Counted from the first letter of the stretch, positions 16,873 through 26,166 are shown. The stretch: DNA of 32,592 nt from Planctomycetia bacterium (GCA_016200145.1 JACQFH010000385.1:1-32592); one strand, 5' to 3'. Notes: generated from the sequence alone by a model not told the origin. Program-made: numbers and translations.

Positions 16873-17892
16873 TTATTTTCCGAAGAGGAATACTTTTTCG
16901 GTTGTCAGGGTTCCGCCGTGCAATTGGAGCATTTCGAGCACGAGGACATGGGCGGTGAATCGCAGAAAATCGTCGCTGCGGTGGAGATACGCCTCCCAAC
17001 CGACGGAGCGCATGTCGCCCCGCCGTACGTAGTAACACTTCAGGCGATGGATCAGCTCGGGCGAGGCCCCGTCGAAAAATCGCGTGTACGACATGACCGG
17101 TCGAAGAATGTCCGGCTTGTCAGGCGAGCAGAACGCCCCTTGCAGAGATTTCGCCTTGGTTGTCGCACCCTGTTTGACGTCGCCGAGACTCGGATCCGGG
17201 TCGGGGGGCCAGATCGGGGCCGGGGGCGTCGCGGCGCTTCCCGCGTTCTTACCGCCCGTTGACTGCGTCAACCTGATCTGAGGCGCGACCGGGAATGGCT
17301 GAAATCGGTCCGACAGTTCATCGCCGTCGGGTGACTGGCCGCGCACGACCGGTGCCTGCGGAGTGGTTGCCCGCGGAGCTGCCCGAGTTCCACCCCCGAT
17401 CGAGTCGGTATCGGATCGAGACTCATCGCCGGTGGCAAAAATCCATCCCCGCGACGAATACCAGTCGATCTGCACGCCAAGTTGCGGTGGATAGTACGGA
17501 ACGTATTCTGTCACCGCTCCGACGACGACGGCATCGACGTCGAGAATGCTTGCCAGCTTGATGACGTCATCGGGATTCTCGATGACCAGCCCGTTCTCAC
17601 GAATCGCCTGCTCCACCACGCCGATCGGCAGCACTTCGTAGTTCGAGGTCTTCTGCAGTTCGGCGTAGTAGGCGATCGCGAATCGCCGTCCGTCGACGCT
17701 GGGTTCGGCACTCAGATTGATAAATGGCGCAACGGCGACCTTCGTCATTCCGGGGATCGGATTGCTGACGTTCACCGGGACGACGCTGCAGCCAGAAGCG
17801 CTCAGCGCCAGCATGAACAGCGGCAGGGCCAGCAGCAGTCCCGCGCGCGCGCTCCTGGCGACAGTCAATAATCGAAAGCCCGGCCGACCCAT
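16873..17892 (-). CDS. Lipoprotein with a CsgG-like N-terminal domain
   Basis: This 339-residue protein has a lipoprotein signal: basic start, hydrophobic core and ALSASGC with the modified cysteine at residue 35. Residues about 45-135 (TKVAVAPFINLS, RRFAIAYYAELQKTSNYEVL, DVIKLASILDVDAVVVGAVT) look like the fold shared by CsgG and other outer-membrane-associated lipoproteins. Residues about 150-245 are Pro/Ser/Gly-rich and probably disordered. The C-terminal block (SYTRFFDGASPELIHRLKCY and VLVLEMLQLHGG) looks conserved. ATG 17892 is chosen over GTG 17937, which would put 15 extra residues before the signal peptide. It lies 102 bp downstream of the polytopic membrane gene on the same strand. 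The role is unknown; envelope assembly is a guess. Confidence 0.72.
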   Translation of the reverse strand: MGRPGFRLLTVARSARAGLLLALPLFMLALSASGCSVVPVNVSNPIPGMTKVAVAPFINLSAEPSVDGRRFAIAYYAELQKTSNYEVLPIGVVEQAIRENGLVIENPDDVIKLASILDVDAVVVGAVTEYVPYYPPQLGVQIDWYSSRGWIFATGDESRSDTDSIGGGTRAAPRATTPQAPVVRGQSPDGDELSDRFQPFPVAPQIRLTQSTGGKNAGSAATPPAPIWPPDPDPSLGDVKQGATTKAKSLQGAFCSPDKPDILRPVMSYTRFFDGASPELIHRLKCYYVRRGDMRSVGWEAYLHRSDDFLRFTAHVLVLEMLQLHGGTLTTEKVFLFGK

Positions 17893-17994
17893 GGACGAAC
17901 CGACCCCCTGCGAATTAGGAAGATTCCACCAATTCACTCATCGGCAGAATTTCGCAGGTTGCTGCAATCGAAATAACCGGCAGAGTCGGAAAAA

Positions 17995-19521
17995 TCAGAA
18001 AAGTCCGAATGGCGCTGGCAGCAGGAAGGCGTGGTGCTCGAACAACACGAGTTTGCCGTGCTGTCCGATGAACTGCGTGAAAAACAGCAGAAACACGTAC
18101 GTGGCCAGGAACGGCAGGAGCACGAGTCTCGTCAGCCAGCGCAATCCGAAAAAGGCACGCCGCTCTCTCGTCAGTGCTCGGTGATAGGCCCATCCGGTAA
18201 TCACTTTGACCGGATAGATGGTCACGATGAATACAATGGTTTCCATCCACAGGGCATCACTGGGAGGCAGCCTGACCTTGAACAGGTACATGGGCAGCGC
18301 CATTGTTAGCGTCACCAGCATGATGACCATCCACGAGAACGGGGCGTTCTTGAAGAGTTTCCGCACCGTCCCCAATTCAAACATCGCGCCGAACCGATTT
18401 TCAGCCGAGTAATGCGCCTGCAGGAACGGAACCCAGCTCAACACGAGCATCAGCAGCGCTCCGCCGAACAGCGTCATCAGGATCGGCCCCCCTTCGGTTT
18501 TCCTGGCAGCCGCAAATATCGCGGTCGGGACCAACAGCCAGATCAGCGCGCCGACGAAGCCCTTGAACCCCAGCAGAAAATGGTGCTTGAGGCGCAGCGA
18601 CGTGACGAACTCGCTCACAGTCGTCGAAGCGTGATTCCAATACGCCGCGGACAGAAGCGATCGCAGATAGGCCAGGTACTCCTTCGCGTGTCTGTACAGC
18701 GCGACGGCCCAGCCGCGAACGAGGGCGTTGAGCCACTCGAGCGTGCGTCCGCGATGCACTGCAAATGCGATGAGTACCGCCAGCAGCAGGCCAGCCAGCA
18801 CGTACCGGGCGGTCGCCAGCAGCAGCAACCCACCGATCGCCACCACCAGCGGAAGCGCCAGCGGCCACATGAAGGCCCACAAGCTTCCGCCGTGCGCCAG
18901 CGCCAGACACAGGTGTACCGTCACCAGCACTGCCAGTGCCGTTACCACGATGTGCAGACTCACGTCGGCAAACGACCCCGGATCGATCAATCGGGCATCG
19001 GCGGCGGCATTCGACAGCAGCCTGAGCGGAATGATCCACGCCCAGATTCCCAGTGCGATCGAGCCCAGACGCGGGGCCTGGCGCAGCAGCGGAAAGGCGT
19101 CTCTCAACTTTCCGCTGCGGGCCATGCGCCCTTCGACTTCCAGCAGGTAGCCGAGCGCGAGTAAATTCACGATGGGAATTGCGGCGATCAACGCCAGCAG
19201 CAGGATCAGGCTGGCAATACCGAACAGCGACTGAATCAACCAGGCAACAAAGCCCAGAGCGGCGACGACCGTTCGGCGGATCAGGCCGTGTTTCGGGCGA
19301 GAATCGGGCGCGACTCCATCGAGATAGTCGGTGATCTCGACCGGGTCCGTCGCGGTACCGGCGGGCGCAAAACCAGGCTCAAGGAACTGGGTCACCTCGA
19401 GCGCCGTTCGTGCGGTGCTCTCGACATGCAGCGGCGAAACGCCGTAGTCGATCATGTCGGCGGCGGGCGCGATTCGCCGCGCGGGCCCTGCGTCCCCCGA
19501 AATTTGGTCGCCCTCCGCCAT
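17995..19521 (-). CDS. Large polytopic membrane protein of unknown function (DUF4013-like)
   Basis: This 508-residue protein has a soluble N-terminal stretch of about 80 residues and then some ten hydrophobic segments. LALIAAIPIVNLLALGYLLE, followed by VEGRMARSGKLRDAFPLLR, resembles DUF4013 membrane proteins; the rest (LKHHFLLGFKGFVGALIWLL, SWVPFLQAHYSAENRFGAMF) looks like planctomycete membrane proteins without assigned roles. Possible starts include ATG 19521 (chosen), 19533 and 19542; none has a clear Shine-Dalgarno sequence. There is no recognisable enzyme motif. It is divergent from the DUF1549 gene, with 134 bp between the two starts, and heads the run membrane protein, lipoprotein, 79-residue protein, xerC on the minus strand. 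Confidence 0.7.
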   Translation of the reverse strand: MAEGDQISGDAGPARRIAPAADMIDYGVSPLHVESTARTALEVTQFLEPGFAPAGTATDPVEITDYLDGVAPDSRPKHGLIRRTVVAALGFVAWLIQSLFGIASLILLLALIAAIPIVNLLALGYLLEVEGRMARSGKLRDAFPLLRQAPRLGSIALGIWAWIIPLRLLSNAAADARLIDPGSFADVSLHIVVTALAVLVTVHLCLALAHGGSLWAFMWPLALPLVVAIGGLLLLATARYVLAGLLLAVLIAFAVHRGRTLEWLNALVRGWAVALYRHAKEYLAYLRSLLSAAYWNHASTTVSEFVTSLRLKHHFLLGFKGFVGALIWLLVPTAIFAAARKTEGGPILMTLFGGALLMLVLSWVPFLQAHYSAENRFGAMFELGTVRKLFKNAPFSWMVIMLVTLTMALPMYLFKVRLPPSDALWMETIVFIVTIYPVKVITGWAYHRALTRERRAFFGLRWLTRLVLLPFLATYVFLLFFTQFIGQHGKLVLFEHHAFLLPAPFGLF

Positions 19522-19655
19522 ACGTGATATCATACCAGACATACCCGCCGGCCATGCCGCACGTTTCGACAAAAAATGCTGAAACAATCCTCGCTTGCAG
19601 GGGGTAGAATGATTAACGATTTCAAGGAAACCGTCCCGCCGACGAATAACTGAAT

Positions 19656-21323
19656 ATGCCGGTTCTCAAGCATCTGACGAAGCTGCTGCCGCTGGTGGTG
19701 GTTCTGGCTGTGGCGTCGCTCGTGGCGCGGGCGGCGCGCAGTCCGCTGCCGCCGGCCGAAAAGCTACCCGAGGTGGGGATCGAAATCGACGACCTGAAGG
19801 CCGCCGTCGCGCGCGTCAACGCATCGTTTACCGATCGCTGGAAAGAATCCGGGATCCGGCCGGCCGGCCCGGCCGACGATTTGCAGGTTTTGCGCCGGCT
19901 GTCGCTGGCGTTGCACGGGACAATTCCGTCGCTCCAGGAAATCCGGCAGTTTCAGGGTGATTCGCGTGCCGATCGGCTCGAGCACTGGACGCGACGCCTG
20001 CTGGCCGACAGGCGTTTCGCCGATTATTTTGCCGAGCGGCTGGCGCGCGGCATGGTGGGAAAAGAAGGCGGCCAGTTCATCATTTCGCGCCGCGACCGCT
20101 TCGTCGACTGGCTCAGCGAACAGTTGCAGAAAAACACCCCTTACGACGCGCTGGTGCGCAAAGTCATTTCGGAAACCGGCCTGTGGACGGGGAACCCGGC
20201 GACCAATTTTGTGACGGCTGCCGTCAACGAAGCGGATGTCGACGAGAACAAGCTGGCCGGCAAGACCGTGCGCGTCTTTCTGGGTCAGCGAATCGACTGC
20301 GCCCAGTGCCACGACCACCCCTTCGACCACTGGAAACAAAGCGAGTTCGAGGGGCTCGCGTCATTTTATGGTCAGGTGCGGACGTCCGGGCTGGTCGGCA
20401 TTGAAGATCTTGAATCGAAAGACGGCAAGCCGATCGAGTACGAGGTCGAAGACCGCAAGACCCTCAAGACAAGAGTCGTGCCCGTGAAGGTTCCGTTTCA
20501 TTCCGAATGGCTGCCGGAACAGGGCACACGCCGCGCGCGGCTGGCCGCGTGGATCACGCATCCCTCAAATCGCCGTTTCGAGCGGGCGATCGCCAACCGT
20601 GTGTGGGCGCTCTTGTTCGGACGGGCCTATCATGAGCCGGTCGACGATCTGGCCGATCCGCCTGAATCGACCCGCGATGTGCTCGACCTGCTGGGGGATG
20701 ATTTCCGAAGTCACAACTGCGACCTGCGACGGCTGATCCAGGTTGTGGCGGCCTCCGAGCCGTTCCGCCTCAGCTCCGAATACGAATTGCCTTCGGCCGC
20801 CGATCGCACGCCGGCTGAACAACTGGCAGCAATCAACGCGGCGCACGGCGCCTGGGCCGTATTTCCGCTCATTCGCCTGCGCCCCGAGCAGGTGATCGGT
20901 TCGCTGTTTCAAAGTTCTTCGATTCAGACGATCGATCAGAATTCGCACCTGCTCTTCCGTACGCTGCGGCTGATTCAGGGGGGGCAGTTCGTCAACGAGT
21001 ACGGCGATCTCGGCGAGAACGAACTGCTCGATCGCGGCGGCACGATTCCACAGCGGCTGCTGATGTTGAACGGCGAGCTTGCGGCAGGGCCGACGCGCGG
21101 CAATCCCGTTAACGCGGTGAGTCGAATCTCCGCTTTTGCGTCAACGGACGAAAAATGCGTTGAGACCGCCTACCTGTGCTGCCTGTCGCGCTTCCCCGAC
21201 GCCGAAGAGCAGGCATGCTTCGTCGGCCGCCTGCGCGACACGCACGGCGGCGATCGCCGCCAGATTGTCGAAGACCTGATCTGGGCGCTCTTCAATTCGA
21301 CCGAATACTCGTGGAACCACTGA
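19656..21323 (+). CDS. DUF1549/DUF1553 secreted protein
   Basis: A 555-residue planctomycete-type protein with an N-terminal signal segment (LLPLVVVLAVASLVARAARS). The DUF1549 part (about 45-270) contains VLRRLSLALHGTIPSLQEI and CAQCHDHPFDHWKQSEF, with Cys215, Cys218, His219 and His221 forming a CxxCHxH motif that could bind haem or metal. The DUF1553 part (about 285-550) contains LAAWITHPSNRRFERAIANR and ends LIWALFNSTEYSWNH, the usual family end. There is no N-terminal planctomycete cytochrome C domain, which many relatives have. These proteins usually come with a DUF1501 protein, as here 150 bp downstream. The biochemical role is not established; a link to polysaccharide or sulfated-glycan use has been suggested for the families. 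Confidence 0.9.
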   Translation: MPVLKHLTKLLPLVVVLAVASLVARAARSPLPPAEKLPEVGIEIDDLKAAVARVNASFTDRWKESGIRPAGPADDLQVLRRLSLALHGTIPSLQEIRQFQGDSRADRLEHWTRRLLADRRFADYFAERLARGMVGKEGGQFIISRRDRFVDWLSEQLQKNTPYDALVRKVISETGLWTGNPATNFVTAAVNEADVDENKLAGKTVRVFLGQRIDCAQCHDHPFDHWKQSEFEGLASFYGQVRTSGLVGIEDLESKDGKPIEYEVEDRKTLKTRVVPVKVPFHSEWLPEQGTRRARLAAWITHPSNRRFERAIANRVWALLFGRAYHEPVDDLADPPESTRDVLDLLGDDFRSHNCDLRRLIQVVAASEPFRLSSEYELPSAADRTPAEQLAAINAAHGAWAVFPLIRLRPEQVIGSLFQSSSIQTIDQNSHLLFRTLRLIQGGQFVNEYGDLGENELLDRGGTIPQRLLMLNGELAAGPTRGNPVNAVSRISAFASTDEKCVETAYLCCLSRFPDAEEQACFVGRLRDTHGGDRRQIVEDLIWALFNSTEYSWNH

Positions 21324-21475
21324 AAAAAAATGCGGAATTCGGAATGCGGAATTGTTGGTGAGCCGGGGGAACGGGCACCGATTCGAATAGAATTGGTCGC
21401 CCCCGGGTACATGCGTCGGTACTTGACGACATGACGCGCGGAAAGATCTGTTCCTTTAACGATCGATTCAATTCC
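21324..21475. repeat. Short direct repeat in the DUF1549-DUF1501 spacer
   Basis: Two copies of ATGCGGAATT (21330-21339 and 21344-21353) are spaced by CGGA, directly after the stop codon and an A8 run. CCGGGGG (21363-21369) can pair with CCCCCGG (21400-21406). Related GAATGCGGA text occurs after glyS near 25048. No gene is seen in this spacer. Confidence 0.45.
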
Positions 21476-22759
21476 ATGATTGATTTCACAATCGGACAGC
21501 AATTTGGCGGCGGAATTTCGCGGCGGGACGTGTTGCAGTTGGCGGCGGCCACGGGGTTGTCATTCCTGTTGCCCGGCTTGCAGGGCCGCGCGGCCGATAC
21601 ACGCGGCAACGAGCGGCCGAAATCGCTGATCACGCTTTGGATGGGGGGCGGCCCCAGCCAGTTGGAAACGTTCGACCCGCATCCCGGTACGGAGATTGGG
21701 GGCAAGACGAAAGCGATCAATACGAAGCTGCCTGGAGTTCAGGTCAGCGACTTTCTTCCCAACATGGCTGAACAGATTCACCAGATGTGCGTGATCCGTT
21801 CGATGGTGTCACAGGAGGGGGACCACGAACGGGGAGCATACCTGATCAAAACAGGTTATCGTCCCGAGACAACGCTCATTCATCCGTCGATCGGGGCCAT
21901 CGTCGCGCACGAGCTGCCTGCCCCGGGCGTCGAAATCCCTCATCACATTTCCATCCTGAACAGCCAATGGCCCGGACGAGGCGGGTATCTGGGGGACGAT
22001 TACGATCCGTTCAAAGTGCTCGATCCGAAACAGAACCTGCAGAATATGAAGGCCACGGTCCAGGACGAAAAACGTCAAGGTCAGCGGCTGAGAGACCTGG
22101 CCGTCGTCGAGAAATCATTCCGCAATCGCCGGCGGATTCAGGCAGATGCCACGCTGCACCAGGATACGGTCCAGCGAGCGCTCACGATGATGAGTTCGCA
22201 GCAGCTCAAGGCATTTCAAGTCGAACTCGAGCCGGCGGCCGCTCGCGCCGCGTATGGCGACACGCCGTTCGGAACCGGTTGCCTCATCGCGCGGCGGCTG
22301 GTCGAAACGGGGGTGCGCTCGATCGAGGTGAACCTCGACGGCTTCGACACGCATGCCAACAATCATGACGGGCAGAAAACGCAGGCCGATATCTTCGATC
22401 CGGCGTTTGCCGCGCTGATCCGCGATTTGATCGACAGAGATTTGTTCGACAGCACCGTCGTGCTCTGGATCGGTGAATTCGGCCGCAAACCGTTCATCAA
22501 CAATCTGAGCGGCCGCGACCACTGGCCCAGCGGATTTTCGTGTGTGGTCGGAGGCGGTGGAATCCGCCGCGGCCTGGTTGTCGGCGAGACCGATCCCACA
22601 GGACAGAAAACGAATCCGACTGACCCGATCGAAGTCCACGACCTGTTCGCGACCATCATGAAGACTCTCGGCGTCGACTACCGCAAAGAGGTCACGACGC
22701 CGATCGGCCGGCCGATGGCTTTGTGCAAGGGCCGGCCGATCGACCGGCTGCTGGCGTAG
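21476..22759 (+). CDS. DUF1501 secreted protein (sulfatase-like fold), Tat-type signal
   Basis: A 427-residue protein of the DUF1501 family, related to the alkaline phosphatase/sulfatase superfamily. Arg16-Arg17 in ISRRDVLQLAAATGLSFLLPG form a twin-arginine-type signal. Family blocks include ITLWMGGGPSQLETFDPHPG, IGEFGRKPFINNLSGRDHWP and VHDLFATIMKTLGVDYRKEV; the conserved Asp/His residues in the first two are plausible metal ligands. ATG 21476 is preferred because it places the signal near the N-terminus; ATG 21431 would add 15 residues. The gene lies 152 bp after the DUF1549/DUF1553 gene, the standard pair in planctomycetes. Substrate unknown. Confidence 0.88.
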   Translation: MIDFTIGQQFGGGISRRDVLQLAAATGLSFLLPGLQGRAADTRGNERPKSLITLWMGGGPSQLETFDPHPGTEIGGKTKAINTKLPGVQVSDFLPNMAEQIHQMCVIRSMVSQEGDHERGAYLIKTGYRPETTLIHPSIGAIVAHELPAPGVEIPHHISILNSQWPGRGGYLGDDYDPFKVLDPKQNLQNMKATVQDEKRQGQRLRDLAVVEKSFRNRRRIQADATLHQDTVQRALTMMSSQQLKAFQVELEPAAARAAYGDTPFGTGCLIARRLVETGVRSIEVNLDGFDTHANNHDGQKTQADIFDPAFAALIRDLIDRDLFDSTVVLWIGEFGRKPFINNLSGRDHWPSGFSCVVGGGGIRRGLVVGETDPTGQKTNPTDPIEVHDLFATIMKTLGVDYRKEVTTPIGRPMALCKGRPIDRLLA

Positions 22760-22791
22760 GCGCGCGGCAGACCGCCCCTTATGATCGCGCC

Positions 22792-23544
22792 ATGTCGCGC
22801 CCGATTTACGTGCACGCCGTTTCCGCGCTGTTCGAGCCGGCTGAGCTGCGGAATGGAGTGGCGGTCGTCATCGATGTGTTGCGAGCCACGTCGACAATCA
22901 CGCATGCGCTGGCCGCGGGGGCGCGCTGCGTCATCCCCTGCGGAGAAGTCGAGGAAGCCCGCCGGCGCCGCGACGCGTTCTTGCCAGCTTCCGCCCTGCT
23001 GGGAGGTGAGCGCCAGGGGCTGCGAATCCCGGGTTTCGATCTCGGCAATTCGCCGGCCGAATACTTGCCCGAAACGGTCCGCGGGAAATCGGTGGTGTTC
23101 ACGACGACAAACGGAACGCAGGCCCTGATCCGTGCCCGCGACGCGAACCGCGTGCTGATCGGCGCTCTCCTGAATGTGGGGGCTGTCGCGGCCACTCTGG
23201 CGGGATTGCCGGAACCGATCCATCTGGTCTGTGCCGGGCTTCACGGGCAGTTGGCACTGGAGGATCTGCTCTTTGCCGGGGCCATCGCCCATCGGCTTCA
23301 ACTCGCCGCGCCGAGCTCCGATTTCAGTGAAGATGCGACGCAACTGGCCCTCAACCTGTATGAAACGTGCGGCCGCGATTATGATCGCGCCGCGAGCCTG
23401 TTGCGGTCAAGCCGTGGCGGGCGCAATCTGATCGAGTGCGGCCTGGAGGCTGATATCGGGATGTGTGCCAGAGAAGACTCGCTGGCGCTCGTTCCGGAGC
23501 TGTTCAAGAACGAATGGGAGATTCGCGATCCTGCGGGGCAGTGA
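22792..23544 (+). CDS. comB: ComB-like 2-phosphosulfolactate phosphatase
   Basis: This 250-residue enzyme of the ComB family hydrolyses 2-phosphosulfolactate to sulfolactate and phosphate, a step of coenzyme M synthesis in methanogens; bacterial members may act on related phosphoesters. Visible family blocks are VVIDVLRATSTITHALAAGA (Asp28, Arg31), GGERQGLRIPGFDLGNSP (71-88), VVFTTTNGTQAL (about 101-112) and the late SRGGRNLIECGLEADI. ATG 22792 is chosen because the 23 extra residues from 22723 are not family-like. It starts 32 bp after the DUF1501 stop. GlyRS follows after 41 bp on the same strand. No ComA or ComC gene is in the window, so the pathway context is missing. Confidence 0.88.
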   Translation: MSRPIYVHAVSALFEPAELRNGVAVVIDVLRATSTITHALAAGARCVIPCGEVEEARRRRDAFLPASALLGGERQGLRIPGFDLGNSPAEYLPETVRGKSVVFTTTNGTQALIRARDANRVLIGALLNVGAVAATLAGLPEPIHLVCAGLHGQLALEDLLFAGAIAHRLQLAAPSSDFSEDATQLALNLYETCGRDYDRAASLLRSSRGGRNLIECGLEADIGMCAREDSLALVPELFKNEWEIRDPAGQ

Positions 23545-23585
23545 TTGTGTCTGAACGTGTAACACGAATAAAGGAAGCAAACACC

Positions 23586-25037
23586 ATGGACAAGATCGTC
23601 GCGCTGTGCAAACGGCGCGGATTCATCTTTCAATCGTCGGAGATCTACGGGGGCCTGAACGGTTTCTGGGATTACGGTCCGCTGGGAGTCGAGCTGAAGC
23701 GCAACGTCAAAGACGCGTGGTGGCGCGACATGATCACCAACCACGACGAATTCGCGACGCCCCCCGGGGCGCCGCAGTCGTTCTCGATGGTCGGCCTCGA
23801 CTGCTCGATCATCATGCACCCGCAGGTCTGGAAGTGTTCGGGGCACTACGACCTGTTTCACGACTTCATGGTTGATTGCAGGGCCTGTCAGGGCAGGTTT
23901 CGTGTCGATCACGTGAAATCGAGCGAGTGTCCGCTCAAGCCGAGCAAACATCCCGGCGAGCACGACAAGTGCCAGCTTACCGATCCGCGCGAATTCAATC
24001 TGATGTTCAAGACGACGCTGGGTGCCCTGGGCGGGCCTGAAAACGAGGCCTTTCTGCGCCCGGAAACGGCCCAGGGCATGTTCGTCAATTTCAAGAACGT
24101 CCTCGACACGGTCCGCGTCAAGGTGCCGTTCGGCATTGCGCAGTCGGGCAAGAGTTTTCGCAACGAAATCACGCCCCGGAATTTCACGTTCCGCTCGCGC
24201 GAATTCGAACAGATGGAAATGGAATTCTTCTGCCATCCGTCGCAGTCGTTTGCGTGGTATCAATACTGGCGCGACCGTCGCTACGACTGGTATCTGAAGC
24301 TCGGGCTGACGCGCGAGAAGCTGCAATTGCGAGATCACACAAAAGATGAGCTCAGCCACTACTCAGTCGGGACAGCCGATGTGGAATACGCCTTCCCGTT
24401 CCTCGAAGCGGGAGAATTCGGTGAGCTGGAAGGAGTCGCACATCGCGGCGATTTCGATTTGCGCTCCCACATGGAGGGCAAGCTCGTCCGCGGCCCCGAC
24501 GGAAACCTCACGCCCGAGCTGGGGGCCGATGGCAGGCCGAAGCATCCGGGATCAGGCAAGGATCTCAATTATTTCGACGACCAGACGCGCGAGCGGTTTG
24601 TGCCGCACGTGATCGAGCCGGCCGCCGGGGCCGACCGCGCCACGCTCGCTTTCATCTGCGAGGCCTACACCGAAGACAGGCAACCCGACGAGAAGGGCGA
24701 ATTGCAGGAACGGATCCTGATGAAGTTCCATCCGCGCCTGGCCCCGATTAAGGCGGCCGTGCTGCCCCTCGTCAAGAAAGACGGCATGCCCGAGGTCGGA
24801 CTCAACATCTATCGCGAGCTGAAATCGGCAGGCATCCCCGCCTATTTCGACCAGCAGGCCGCGATCGGCAAGCGCTATCGCCGGCAGGACGAGATCGGCA
24901 CCCCCTGGTGCATCACCGTCGACGGCCAGACCTTGCAGGACCAGACCGTCACGATCCGCGACCGCGATACGTTGCAGCAATGGCGCATTCCCGTCGCCAA
25001 GGTCGTGGAGGAAATCGGCAGCCGCCTGCGCAGTTGA
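23586..25037 (+). CDS. glyS: Glycyl-tRNA synthetase, dimeric (alpha2) type
   Basis: A 483-residue class II enzyme that charges tRNA-Gly. It is the single-chain eukaryote/archaea-like form also used by many bacteria, not the alpha/beta form. The start ATG 23586 follows AAGGA ten bases upstream. FQSSEIYGGLNGFWDYGPLG is the N-terminal family block. Motif 2 is FRNEITPRNFTFRSREFEQM (191-210). Motif 3 carries Arg351 in EPAAGADRATLAFICEAY. Cys98, Cys101, Cys115 and Cys129 form a likely zinc site in the insertion. The anticodon-binding domain covers about 385-480 (KFHPRLAPIKAAVLPLVKKD, AIGKRYRRQDEIGTPWCITV). The gene lies 41 bp after comB and 28 bp before a repeat element. Confidence 0.96.
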   Translation: MDKIVALCKRRGFIFQSSEIYGGLNGFWDYGPLGVELKRNVKDAWWRDMITNHDEFATPPGAPQSFSMVGLDCSIIMHPQVWKCSGHYDLFHDFMVDCRACQGRFRVDHVKSSECPLKPSKHPGEHDKCQLTDPREFNLMFKTTLGALGGPENEAFLRPETAQGMFVNFKNVLDTVRVKVPFGIAQSGKSFRNEITPRNFTFRSREFEQMEMEFFCHPSQSFAWYQYWRDRRYDWYLKLGLTREKLQLRDHTKDELSHYSVGTADVEYAFPFLEAGEFGELEGVAHRGDFDLRSHMEGKLVRGPDGNLTPELGADGRPKHPGSGKDLNYFDDQTRERFVPHVIEPAAGADRATLAFICEAYTEDRQPDEKGELQERILMKFHPRLAPIKAAVLPLVKKDGMPEVGLNIYRELKSAGIPAYFDQQAAIGKRYRRQDEIGTPWCITVDGQTLQDQTVTIRDRDTLQQWRIPVAKVVEEIGSRLRS

Positions 25038-25065
25038 AGGAAATGCCGAATGCGGACGGTAATCC

Positions 25066-25327
25066 GTGGCCGATGCTGCCAGCATCGGCGTGTTCTTCGA
25101 ATCCTTCTTGAGAATCTCAATCAGGAGTCCGTCGATATCCGCATTTCCTCCCCCCCTTCGTAAGGGGGAGCAACGAAGGCCGCCGAGCGAGCGAGGAATA
25201 AGGCCTGAGGCGGTAGCGGTTTTTCGTCCCAAGGGGGGGTGTCCTTCAGCAAGACTGACTCTCCGCGCAAATCATCCTGTCGCAAAACGAATCCGAGGAA
25301 TCCGCCGATGCTGGCAGCATCGGCCAC
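25066..25327. repeat. 262-bp element with inverted-repeat ends (MITE-like)
   Basis: The ends are inverted copies of each other. GTGG joins CCGATGCTGCCAGCATCGG on the left (25066-25088), and CCGATGCTGGCAGCATCGG joins CCAC on the right (25305-25327). Similarity continues imperfectly for about 25 further bases inward, so the arms are near 45 bp. Each end is itself a hairpin. A third hairpin, CTCCCCC / GGGGGAG, lies inside at 25148-25170. No transposase and no clear target-site duplication are seen. It ends 14 bases before the isomerase start. Confidence 0.7.
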
Positions 25328-25341
25328 GAGCGCCTTCTCAA

Positions 25342-26166
25342 ATGTTCGCGTGCATATCGCAGGTCTGTTCGCTTGGATCGTCGCTCGAGGACGACATCGA
25401 TGGTTACGCGGACGCGGCCGGGTCAGCCATTGAGCTATGGCTGACGAAGGTCGAGGAATATCTCCAGGGGCACGTTGCTGGAGACATCCGGAAAAGGGCC
25501 GCCGATCGCGGGCTCAAACTGGCCGCCGCGTCGTTCCAGGGAGGCCTCTTGGTCTCGCAGGGCGAAGCGCGGCGTGTGGCGTGGGAGCAATTCGCGCGGC
25601 GGCTGGACCTGTGTGCCGAATTGCAGGTGCCCGTGCTGGTCGTCGTCGCCGATTTTCTGGGGCCATTCGGGTCCACCGACATCGAGCGTGCGCAGGTTTC
25701 GTTGCGGCAGGCGGGCGAGATGGCCGCCAGCCGGCGAGTGCGCATCGCCCTTGAATTCCAGGTCCGCAACACGTTCGTCAATAACCTCGAAACGGCCGCA
25801 ATGATGGTGCAGTCGGCGGCCCACCCGAACATCGGAATCTGCCTCGACCTGTTTCATTTCTTCATCGGTCCGAGCAAGTTCGACGATCTCGACCTGTTGA
25901 CGCCCGACAACCTGTTTCACGTGCAGGTCGCCGATGTCGCCGATCGCCCGCGCGAGCTGGCGACCGACGCCGATCGAATCCTGCCCGGCGACGGCGATTT
26001 TCGATTGCAGCCGGTGTTCGACCGATTGCGTCAAATCGGCTATCAGGGAGCCGTATCGCTGGAGCTGACCAACCCGATGTTCTGGCAGATCGCCGCCCGG
26101 CAAGTCGGCGAAATCGGCCTTACCGCCCTCCGTGTGTCGATGGGCGTGGCGCACCGGAAAATCTAA
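25342..26166 (+). CDS. Xylose-isomerase-like TIM-barrel protein (sugar phosphate isomerase/epimerase family)
   Basis: This 274-residue protein is of the AP_endonuc_2/xylose-isomerase-like TIM-barrel family, whose members isomerise or epimerise sugars or related compounds using a divalent metal. Likely ligands are Glu138 (RIALEFQ), Asp169 (GICLDLFHFF), Gln195 (HVQVADV) and Glu241 (VSLELTN); ILPGDGDF at about 213-220 is the family PGxG motif. ATG 25342 is chosen because upstream codons lie inside a repeat element, although the frame stays open back to 25066. The substrate is unknown; inositol, hydroxypyruvate and erythrulose phosphate relatives look alike. The gene follows glyS by 304 bp on the same strand. 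The repeat element sits where its promoter or leader would be. Confidence 0.87.
   Translation: MFACISQVCSLGSSLEDDIDGYADAAGSAIELWLTKVEEYLQGHVAGDIRKRAADRGLKLAAASFQGGLLVSQGEARRVAWEQFARRLDLCAELQVPVLVVVADFLGPFGSTDIERAQVSLRQAGEMAASRRVRIALEFQVRNTFVNNLETAAMMVQSAAHPNIGICLDLFHFFIGPSKFDDLDLLTPDNLFHVQVADVADRPRELATDADRILPGDGDFRLQPVFDRLRQIGYQGAVSLELTNPMFWQIAARQVGEIGLTALRVSMGVAHRKI

Noticed and set aside
25066-25341. 92-residue N-terminal extension of the isomerase
   Set aside because: The frame is open, but it translates the repeat element; the TIM-barrel family begins near the ATG at 25342.
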